The notes under the pieces were generated by a model, which was not told where the DNA came from, made no database searches, and worked only from the letters and a program-made list of their open reading frames with translations. A stretch of DNA of 64,000 nt, taken from VXPQ01 sp964608315 (GTDB lineage Bacteria; Bacteroidota; Rhodothermia; Rhodothermales; VXPQ01). Each line of letters begins with the position of its first letter. Position 1 is the stretch's first letter. Location: assembly GCA_964608315.1 (NCBI GenBank), contig CAZSNF010000004.1:105651-169650 (forward strand). Direction: 5' to 3'. Of the stretch, positions 34,096-40,899 are shown in pieces. The position numbers and the translations under genes are program-made.

Positions 34096-34875
34096 ATGGG
34101 ACAACTCGTCAAAGACACGGTTATCCTCGTTACCGGTTCGACGACGGGCATCGGGGAATTCACGGCCCGCCGCATCGTGGCCGAGGGCGGTCAGGTGATG
34201 ATTCATGGCCGGAACGCCGACCGCGCCGCGGCGCTCGCGGAGGAACTGGGGGAGGCCGCTGCGTTTTCGCTGGGCGATTTGCAGGATCCTGCGGCGCCGG
34301 GGCGTCTTGTCGAGGCTGCCGCCGAGCGGTTCGGTCGTCTGGATGCGCTCGTCAACAACGCGGCGCTTCTTACGCGCTCCAATATCGACAATGCGGCCGC
34401 CGACCTCTTTGACCGGCAGGTCGCCGTAAACATGCGGGCGCCTCTTCTTCTGAGTCAGGCCGCCGTGGCGCAGTTCAGGAAGCAGGGAGGCGGGGGGCAT
34501 ATTCTGAATGTGGGATCCATCAATGCGCTGGGCGGCGAGCGTAATCTGCTGGTCTATTCCATGACGAAAGGCGGGCTGATGACGATGACCCGCAATCTGT
34601 CCGCGTATCTGGCGAGCGAGGGAATTCGCGTCAACCAGATCAACGCGGGGTGGACGCTCACCGAAAACGAGAAGAGGATCAAGGTGCAGGACGGGTCCGA
34701 AGAAGGCTGGTGGGAACACATACCCCCCGAGCATGCCCCGTCCGGGCGCATTTTCGCTCCCGAAGAAGCGGCGGCGCATATCGTGTTCTGGCTTTCGGAT
34801 CAGGCGGGGCCTGTCAATGGTTCCGTCTTTGAAATCGAACAGTGGCCGCTCGTGGGACAGAATGCATCCAAATAG
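34096..34875 (+). CDS. Short-chain dehydrogenase/reductase
   Basis: 259 residues of the classical SDR fold. The cofactor loop TGSTTGIG is near residues 14-21, 'NNAA' follows at about 90, and the catalytic Ser-Tyr-Lys triad is given by 'NVGSINA', then 'YSMTK'. The C-terminal substrate loop ('GWTLTENEKRI') is longer than in fatty-acid reductases and fits sugar or sugar-acid substrates. It is the fourth gene of the sugar operon, 37 bp after the zinc dehydrogenase and 3 bp before the isomerase gene. Two dehydrogenases plus an isomerase suggest epimerisation or oxidation of a hexose or hexonate. Confidence 0.88.
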   Translation: MGQLVKDTVILVTGSTTGIGEFTARRIVAEGGQVMIHGRNADRAAALAEELGEAAAFSLGDLQDPAAPGRLVEAAAERFGRLDALVNNAALLTRSNIDNAAADLFDRQVAVNMRAPLLLSQAAVAQFRKQGGGGHILNVGSINALGGERNLLVYSMTKGGLMTMTRNLSAYLASEGIRVNQINAGWTLTENEKRIKVQDGSEEGWWEHIPPEHAPSGRIFAPEEAAAHIVFWLSDQAGPVNGSVFEIEQWPLVGQNASK

Positions 34876-34878
34876 CCA

Positions 34879-35778
34879 ATGCCGCTCGCCGTTTTCCCCA
34901 AGTGCTTTCTGGATGCGCTCTGCGTGACGGGCGCCATGCGCGTCGAGGAATGGATTGATCTTGCGGGGACGCTGGATGTCGAAGGGCTGGAGTTCTACGA
35001 GGGATTTACCCCTGTGGGGGATCAGGCTGCGCTGGTCCGGCTTCGCGAGCGCGCTTTTCGGGCGGGTCTCGCCATTCCCATGATGTGCTGCTCCCCGGAT
35101 TTTACCCGGTCCGATCCCGACGAGCGCAAGGAAGAGGTGGCTCGCCAGTGTCGCATGCTCGAAGCAACCGCAATGCTTGGCGGTCGGTATTGCCGGGTGC
35201 TCACGGGACAGCGTCGGCCGGGGCTCGACCGAGAACATGCGCTGGACCGGGTGATCGAATGCATCCGGGATGCTGCCGATTGCGCCGCCCGGCACGGCGT
35301 GACGCTGATTCTGGAGAACCACTACAAGGACGGGTACTGGACATACCCCGAATTCGCGCAGGACAGCGAAACCTTTCTGGAGGTACTGGACCGTCTTGGG
35401 GACATGCCCCATTTCGGGGTGAATTACGATCCGTCCAATGCGCTGATTGCGGGGGAAGACCCGATCGCCTTGCTGGAAGCGGTGAAGCATCGCGTCGTAA
35501 CGATGCACGCCAGCGACCGGATGCTCGAGGAGGGTACGCTGGCGGACCTGCGCCGGATCGAAGCTGAGCCGGGTACGGGCTATGCGGACATCCTGAAGCA
35601 CGGCGCGATCGGCGAGGGCCTCAACGACTACGACCGCATCTTTTCCATCCTGGCGGACATGGATTTCGACGGCTGGATATCCATTGAAGACGGCGACGAT
35701 CCGGATCAGGGCATGGAACGTCTGCGCCGGTCCGTTACGTTCGTGCGCGGAAAGATGCTGGAGTACGGGGTGGGGTGA
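34879..35778 (+). CDS. Sugar phosphate isomerase/epimerase (AP endonuclease 2-like TIM barrel)
   Basis: 299 residues. Metal-binding positions of the xylose-isomerase-like barrel can be placed: 'GLEFYEGF' near 36, 'TLILENHYKDG' (Glu), 'GVNYDPSNAL' (Asp), 'VVTMHASD' (His) and 'GWISIEDGDD' (Glu). Family members isomerise or epimerise keto sugars, including inositol and hexulose compounds. It closes the five-gene operon. The set suggests catabolism of an unusual sugar whose carbon enters through hexulose or pentose phosphate and phosphofructokinase. Confidence 0.85.
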   Translation: MPLAVFPKCFLDALCVTGAMRVEEWIDLAGTLDVEGLEFYEGFTPVGDQAALVRLRERAFRAGLAIPMMCCSPDFTRSDPDERKEEVARQCRMLEATAMLGGRYCRVLTGQRRPGLDREHALDRVIECIRDAADCAARHGVTLILENHYKDGYWTYPEFAQDSETFLEVLDRLGDMPHFGVNYDPSNALIAGEDPIALLEAVKHRVVTMHASDRMLEEGTLADLRRIEAEPGTGYADILKHGAIGEGLNDYDRIFSILADMDFDGWISIEDGDDPDQGMERLRRSVTFVRGKMLEYGVG

Positions 35779-35946
35779 GGGGTTGTGTAGAAACGGATAC
35801 TCGATGCGAATTGTGCGAACAGGGCGGAAGCGGGCGCCGCGAATCAGGTTCAGATCGGATATAACCTTTGCGCAAGGACAACTATGCGCTGGATTTCAAT
35901 GGAACTGAAAATTTGTGTTTCACCGTTGTTCGTTTTAGTAATATGT

Positions 35947-36000
35947 ATTATATTATAATCGTATATAATTTTTATGTACATTATATGAGACATTATATGA
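35947..36000 (+). promoter_or_regulatory. AT-rich control region of hipBA
   Basis: A sudden AT-rich stretch in GC-rich surroundings. ATTATAT and ATATAAT (35947-35953 and 35963-35969) form a 7-bp dyad. ACATTATATGA is repeated directly at 35978 and 35990, and each copy contains an ATG in the hipB frame, 12 bp apart. Likely promoter plus HipB operator, with two candidate starts. Confidence 0.55.
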
Positions 36001-36329
36001 AATCCATTGCAAATCATACCTTACCTCGCGCAGCACGGAGAAGCCTCGCCAAACTCGGTGAAGACATCGCCGTGGCCCGCAGGAAACGCCGCATCTCGAC
36101 GGTCTCTATGGCGGAGCGCGCCTTCATCAGCCGGAGCACGCTCTACAAGGTGGAACGAGGAGATCCAACGGTCTCCATGGGCATTTACGCCACGGTGCTC
36201 GCCATTCTGGGGCTTTCCGAGCGACTCGGCAATGTGGTCGACCGCCGGGACGACATCCTCGGACTGGATATCGAAGAAGACCGTTTGCCTAAGAGGATCG
36301 TGTCTTCCAGACGGAGGAAACGCACATGA
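35985..36329 (+). CDS. hipB: HipB-like XRE-family antitoxin/repressor
   Basis: 114 residues from the ATG at 35985; the ATG at 35997 gives 110. The helix-turn-helix region 'GEDIAVARRKRRISTVSMAE' followed by 'SRSTLYKVERGDPTVSMG' is a typical Cro/C1-type domain. The C-terminal tail ends in basic residues. The stop overlaps the hipA start (ATGA at 36326-36329), the usual coupling of HipB to HipA. It should bind the AT-rich dyad just upstream and repress the operon together with HipA. Confidence 0.87.
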   Translation: MRHYMKSIANHTLPRAARRSLAKLGEDIAVARRKRRISTVSMAERAFISRSTLYKVERGDPTVSMGIYATVLAILGLSERLGNVVDRRDDILGLDIEEDRLPKRIVSSRRRKRT

Positions 36330-37543
36330 ACGATACGATCGAGGTGCATATCGACTGTAGCGAGAGTACATGCCTGGTAGGGAGGTGCCGCTATTTCGCC
36401 AGACGCGGAAGACAAAGTTCGGTGTTCGAATATGCAAACGAGTGGCAGGCTCGCTCGGACGCTTTCGCCATTGATCCGGCGAACCTTCCGCTGCATACCG
36501 GCCCGTTTTATGCTTCGTCGGAAAGGTCGGCGTTGCCGGGCGCCCTGCGCGATACCGCGCCTGACCGCTGGGGGCGGTTGCTTGTTCAGCGAGCCCTTCG
36601 CAAACACGAACAGGCGCGCACCCTGTCGGAAATCGATTACCTGCTTGCCCTCAATGATCGAACGCGCACAGGCGCTCTTCGCTACCGGCGCAAGGGGGAA
36701 GACGTTTTTAGTCATGATGCAGCTGTCTGGCGCGTACCGCCCATTATCCAGTTGCCCGCGCTTCTGAACGCTGCCGACGCCATTCATAGCGACACCGAAG
36801 AAGCGGAAGACCTGAGGTTATTACTGTATGAGGGATCGCCTCTCGGCGGTGCGCGCCCCAAATCGGTGGTGGAGGACAAGGACGGCTCTTTGTCCATCGC
36901 GAAATTTCCCAAACCCGACGACACACGCAGCATTCCTCACGGGGAAGTACTGGCCATGACATTGGCTCGCCAGGCCGGACTGAGGGTGGCCGACGCTCGT
37001 ATGGAGGATGTCGCCGGCCGGCCAGTTGCTCTCGTAAAACGATTCGACCGCCGCGGCGCCCGCCGCATTCCGTTTCTGTCGGCAATGAGTATCCTGGGGC
37101 TTCATGACGGCGATATAGCTGCATACACCGATATTGCCGAATGTATTCGCACCTGGTCGAGTGCTCCAACCGAAGATCTTCACGAATTGTGGCGGAGGAT
37201 CGTATTCAACATCCTGGCTGGCAATCTCGACGATCATTTGCGCAACCACGGATTCCTGTACGACCGGGCCGGCGCATGGCGCTTGGCGCCGGCTTATGAC
37301 CTCAATCCGGTCCCGATAGAGGAAAAGGCAAGGGAACTGACTACCTGGATTTCCGAGGAAGGCCCGGAAGCCGATCCGGATCAGGCGCGCAGGGCCGCGC
37401 CGTACTTTGCATTGAAGAGCAACCGGGCGGACACGATTATTTCCGAGATGTCAGCAGTTCTGAAAGATTGGCGAAAGACTGCGCGGCGGTTGGGTATGAG
37501 CGCGGCGGATATTGCCGCGTATGCCTCGGCGTTTCGGGAATGA
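36326..37543 (+). CDS. hipA: HipA-like serine/threonine kinase toxin
   Basis: 405 residues. 'GSPLGGARPKSVV' is the HipA Gly-rich substrate/ATP loop, 'AKFPKPDD' supplies the ATP-binding Lys, 'NILAGNLDDHLRNHGF' is the catalytic NxxDxHxxN-type loop and 'LAPAYDLNP' carries the metal-binding Asp. In E. coli HipA phosphorylates glutamyl-tRNA synthetase to cause dormancy; other HipA kinases use different targets. The kinase motifs are intact, so it should be active. Paired with the overlapping HipB-like gene. Confidence 0.9.
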   Translation: MNDTIEVHIDCSESTCLVGRCRYFARRGRQSSVFEYANEWQARSDAFAIDPANLPLHTGPFYASSERSALPGALRDTAPDRWGRLLVQRALRKHEQARTLSEIDYLLALNDRTRTGALRYRRKGEDVFSHDAAVWRVPPIIQLPALLNAADAIHSDTEEAEDLRLLLYEGSPLGGARPKSVVEDKDGSLSIAKFPKPDDTRSIPHGEVLAMTLARQAGLRVADARMEDVAGRPVALVKRFDRRGARRIPFLSAMSILGLHDGDIAAYTDIAECIRTWSSAPTEDLHELWRRIVFNILAGNLDDHLRNHGFLYDRAGAWRLAPAYDLNPVPIEEKARELTTWISEEGPEADPDQARRAAPYFALKSNRADTIISEMSAVLKDWRKTARRLGMSAADIAAYASAFRE

Positions 37544-37549
37544 GGGACG

Positions 37550-37750
37550 CTACCCGGCGGACAATTTTTCTGCGCCGAAAAGCCGCCCTTCGATCCGGCC
37601 TAACCGGGAATTGATTGCGCTGATGTCCTGATGCAGGTCCTTGCGAAGGTTTTGCATGTCCTTGTTCTCCTGCGCTTGCTCCCTTTTTCCGCAAAACAAG
37701 ACATCCCCTTCCCCGGTTCTTATCTTCTGTCTGCTGTTTCGCCTCGCCAT
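37550..37750 (-). CDS. Small coiled-coil protein (possible)
   Basis: 66 residues. The last half 'LRKDLHQDISAINSRLGRIEGRLFG' is an amphipathic coiled coil like those in many tiny proteins of unknown role. It lies between convergent hipA and the divergent sigma-factor gene, in space not otherwise used. No RBS evidence. It may be real or a chance frame. Confidence 0.35.
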   Translation of the reverse strand: MARRNSRQKIRTGEGDVLFCGKREQAQENKDMQNLRKDLHQDISAINSRLGRIEGRLFGAEKLSAG

Positions 37751-37779
37751 TCCGCCCTCATCGTGCAGGATTTTTCGAT

Positions 37780-38325
37780 TTGTCCGGGAACCGTCTCATA
37801 GACGCCGCACTTGTCCGGCAAGCGCAGGAAGGCGACGAAGCGGCGTTCGAGGCGATCGTCAGGCGGCTCGATCCCATGCTGCGCGCCTGGTTCGTATCGC
37901 GGGTCGGGCAGCGGGCGGCAGTGGACGATCTGGTGCAGAACACACTCCTGCGTCTGCACCGGAGCCTGCCGGACTTGAAGGACCCGGAGCGGTTGCAGGC
38001 GTTCGCGATGAAAGCGGCGATGTTCGAAACCCAGGATTATTATCGGGGACGATATGGTCCCCGGGAATATCTTGCGGACCCGGACGCCTTGTCGAGATGG
38101 AGCGAAGCGATTCCGGAGGCGGACCTGCGCCTCGACGCGGAGCAAGCGCTGAGCCTGCTCGGCGAAAAGGCGCGTACGATTCTGGAAATGCGCGAATACG
38201 GCTATCGCTATGCGGAAATCGCCCGCGCGCTCGGCATGACGGAAGCCGCTGCGAAGATGCAAGTGCAACGAGCGCTGCGCAGGTTGCGCAAGGCGCTTGA
38301 AGAACCGCCCGGAGGAGACATCTGA
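37780..38325 (+). CDS. ECF-type RNA polymerase sigma factor
   Basis: 181 residues from a TTG start. Region 2 is seen at about 10-75 ('AQEGDEAAFEAIVRRLDPML', 'VDDLVQNTLLRLHRSL') and region 4 at about 120-172 ('LSLLGEKARTILEMREYGYRYAEIARALGMTEAAAKMQVQRALRRLR'-type helix-turn-helix). No ATG is available in frame near the beginning; the TTG at 37780 is the best choice. The FecR-like anti-sigma gene follows after 160 bp, then an outer-membrane receptor set. This matches FecI-type trans-envelope signalling. Confidence 0.87.
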   Translation: MSGNRLIDAALVRQAQEGDEAAFEAIVRRLDPMLRAWFVSRVGQRAAVDDLVQNTLLRLHRSLPDLKDPERLQAFAMKAAMFETQDYYRGRYGPREYLADPDALSRWSEAIPEADLRLDAEQALSLLGEKARTILEMREYGYRYAEIARALGMTEAAAKMQVQRALRRLRKALEEPPGGDI

Positions 38326-38486
38326 TCCGCTGCGCGCCCGGACGGAGGCCCTGGCGGCTTTGATCCGTCGCGGAATCTCCCGTACGCCCTGGCCAGCAAT
38401 TTTTTCTTGCAAGCAAAGCGTTACTTTTTCGGCCTCCACAGCGGCTTAACAAATATCAACGCACCGCTCTACGCCCGCATCGATTC

Positions 38487-39710
38487 GTGCCTGCGTCGCT
38501 CGAACATATCGCCGCCATTGCACTGTACCGCGACCTGACCCCGGAACGGGCCATGGAATTGCAAGACATTCTGGCCTCCGATCCTGCTGCCGTTGCCCTC
38601 TTTCGGGAATGGCTCGCCGTACGTACGTTGTTGGCCCGCGGGATTGGGCAAACTGACGCGGATTTGGGGGAATTCGTTCTGTTCGCAATGCACGAGTGCG
38701 GGCGAGCGGATGCGTTGACCGATTCTGAACGGGCGCGCGTCGAAGAAGCCGCGCCGGCGTTTCGGCGCATGATTGCGGATAGCCCCGGAATGGCGGCGGT
38801 AGCTGGCGACCTGCGCCGCGACATGGAGGATTTCGAGGCGCATTGGGCGGCGTGGTTTGCGGAGGAGTCCGCTGGAGAAGCGGCTTCTTTGCCGCGCAGG
38901 TCTTCTTCCCGATCTGTTCGCGGGGATCGCCGTTCCGTTCGGCCTTCGCGCAGCGTTTCGGCGCCGTCGTTCCGCCGTCGCGCTTTGCAGGCAGGCGTTG
39001 GCCTGGTCGCCGCGGCGCTTCTCGCCACGCTGGCGATTTTCCTGTGGCCGCCTTCTTCGGATGCCGTAACGATTCAGACTGCCGCCGCAGAAATGCGCCT
39101 GGTCGAATTGCCGGACGGCTCCATCGTACGTCTCCTGAGCGATTCCCGCGTAACGTATTCGCCCGCCGGGATGGATAAAGGCGGGGAGCGGCGCGTCGAA
39201 TTCAAGGGCCGGGCCTTTTTCGATATTGCGGCGCGCGCCGATCATTTCCTGTTGTTTACGCCGGATGCGGAGGTGGCCGTGCTTGGCACCTCTTTCGGGG
39301 CGCATACCGGCGCCGACGGGACGGAAGTCGTTCTGGTCGAAGGCAAACTGCGGATGAGCGCCCGGCATGGCGCAGACGATGCGGACCATGCCGTTGTGCT
39401 TGTTCCCGGCCAGATGAGCCGCATGGCGGCGGGCGTTCCCTCCGACCCTGTATACGTGCAGGTTCATGAAATGCTTGCCTGGACAGGGCTTTTCGTGTTT
39501 CACGCTACGCCGGTGCGGGACATTCTTCCGGCGCTTTCCATGCACTACGGCGTGGCGATTTCGGCGGATGAAGCCCTGCTTGACGAACGGGTAACCGGCC
39601 GGTTTGCGCGCGAGGAGTCGTTGACCGAAACGCTGGACATCGTTGCGCTGGCTATCGGCGCTTCGGTCGAGGCGGACAGGGAGGGATACCGCATCGTATC
39701 GTCCCGGTGA
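38487..39710 (+). CDS. FecR-family anti-sigma factor
   Basis: 407 residues from a GTG start. The cytoplasmic N-terminal part (1-165) is acidic at first and then Arg/Ser-rich. A membrane helix lies at 167-187. The periplasmic FecR domain is about 200-320 ('ELPDGSIVRLLSDSRVTYSP', 'FKGRAFFDIA'), followed by a DUF4974-like STN-fold end (about 335-405). Such proteins hold an ECF sigma factor and release it when the TonB receptor's STN domain signals. It should control the sigma factor encoded just upstream. Confidence 0.88.
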   Translation: MPASLEHIAAIALYRDLTPERAMELQDILASDPAAVALFREWLAVRTLLARGIGQTDADLGEFVLFAMHECGRADALTDSERARVEEAAPAFRRMIADSPGMAAVAGDLRRDMEDFEAHWAAWFAEESAGEAASLPRRSSSRSVRGDRRSVRPSRSVSAPSFRRRALQAGVGLVAAALLATLAIFLWPPSSDAVTIQTAAAEMRLVELPDGSIVRLLSDSRVTYSPAGMDKGGERRVEFKGRAFFDIAARADHFLLFTPDAEVAVLGTSFGAHTGADGTEVVLVEGKLRMSARHGADDADHAVVLVPGQMSRMAAGVPSDPVYVQVHEMLAWTGLFVFHATPVRDILPALSMHYGVAISADEALLDERVTGRFAREESLTETLDIVALAIGASVEADREGYRIVSSR

Positions 39711-39735
39711 GCCGTCGAAAAAAATTCCAGGGGCC

Positions 39736-39765
39736 TTGACATTATTGTTTCCGCAACTGTATTAT
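39736..39765 (+). promoter_or_regulatory. Consensus-like promoter
   Basis: TTGACA (39736-39741) and TATTAT (39760-39765) are separated by 18 bp. The start codon of the small secreted gene follows 58 bp after the -10 box. It may serve the outer-membrane genes downstream as well. Confidence 0.55.
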
Positions 39766-39823
39766 TGAGGCGTGGCGTATGTCGTGTTCCTGTTTCCTGT
39801 TCATTTGCCCTGTGGAGGATCCC

Positions 39824-40209
39824 ATGAAGCCTGTTAAATATCTCGTCCTTTTGGTTGGTTTTCTCCTTGCCCCTGGTCTCGGGGGGGGCAGCAGGTAGAA
39901 GCTCAGTCGGTGGGGTACTGCTTACGCTACTCTGACGTCCGCCCTGGGCCGACGGCGCGATCTCCGCAAGAACAGTGCGAGTGCGAGATGGGCATTCAGT
40001 CGTCTTGCATTGGCACCACATCTACTTCTGTCAAAGCTCGAAAGATCTATGAAAAGACTTCCTGTGCTACCAGGAATAATCATCTCTGGTATAATGGTGG
40101 ATGTCAGTCATGCAGGGAGGTCGCAAGCATGCAAGCTGCGACGATTGTGGCTTTAGGCGCTACGGTTGGCGCCGTAATACCCGGTATAGTGGGCGGGACG
40201 GTTAACTGA
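39824..40209 (+). pseudogene. Small Cys-rich secreted protein, frame broken at an 8-G tract
   Basis: An ATG at 39824 with a good GGAGG ribosome site (39814-39818) begins a signal peptide. In frame it stops at 39896, just after a run of eight G (39881-39888). Adding one G joins the signal peptide to a frame that continues to 40209. The joined protein would have 128 residues, with a cleavage site near EAQ, seven cysteines (including CEC and CQSC) and a hydrophobic, Gly-rich C-terminal helix. Either the gene is phase-variable by slippage in the G tract, or a base was lost in the cell or in sequencing. Function unknown. Confidence 0.65.
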
Positions 40210-40296
40210 ATTATTGTATATCTTTGGTGTAGAAGATATTTTTAGTTAAGCCGTTATCCGCTTGAATACTCTCCACGCTATCTTACAGGTGAGAAT

Positions 40297-40899
40297 ATGC
40301 GCATTCGTATTTTACCCGCTCTTTTCATTCTGATCTTGTTTCCGGCCTCGGTCCAGTCCCAGGAAGTACAAAAGGAATACTTTTTTTCCCTTTCCGCCGG
40401 TTCTGAATCTTCCATCGTGCGTCTGAAATCTCCCCTTGAACTGGGCATTGTGCCCCCTGATCAGGTAAAATACGATTATACCAGTCGCCTGAACCCTCTT
40501 CTGACGCTTAATCTGAAGGTCGCCGACGGCATTCGAGCCGTGTCCCAGGTAACCTTTACGAGAATAACGGAGCCGCTTCTTGGCGCTGTTTCCCATACGC
40601 AAATATGGACTATTATGGGAGGCGTCAGGTTACAGAGCAAAGGCTCTCCTTTGTATATGAATTTGCTTGGCGGATTAAATACGCATGTGTACGATATACA
40701 GAGACTCAGTTCGCCAGAAGCGCTTGTGTCCAGATCGCGAAGTTTCGTTCTGGACGGAAACGCCAATCTTTCCTTGTTTACCTTGCCGAAAGGGAAGTTC
40801 TTTGTTGCCGCTGGCGCCAGACGCGCATTTCATAAAGACATTGGGTATGTTTCTTATTATGTTCGGGCGGGACTGGAAATCGTTTTGATTCGCCGATGA
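40297..40899 (+). CDS. Outer-membrane beta-barrel-like protein of the TonB locus
   Basis: 200 residues with a signal peptide (hydrophobic to about residue 18, then SQS-Q). The mature part alternates in short strands ('EYFFSLSAGSESS', 'LLTLNLKVADGIRAVSQVTFTRI', 'WTIMGGVRLQ', 'KFFVAAGARRAF', 'YVSYYVRAGLEIVLI'), as in 8-strand barrels. The stop overlaps the start of the TonB receptor (ATGA), so the two are co-translated. Perhaps an accessory barrel of the receptor; no known family recognised. Confidence 0.65.
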   Translation: MRIRILPALFILILFPASVQSQEVQKEYFFSLSAGSESSIVRLKSPLELGIVPPDQVKYDYTSRLNPLLTLNLKVADGIRAVSQVTFTRITEPLLGAVSHTQIWTIMGGVRLQSKGSPLYMNLLGGLNTHVYDIQRLSSPEALVSRSRSFVLDGNANLSLFTLPKGKFFVAAGARRAFHKDIGYVSYYVRAGLEIVLIRR

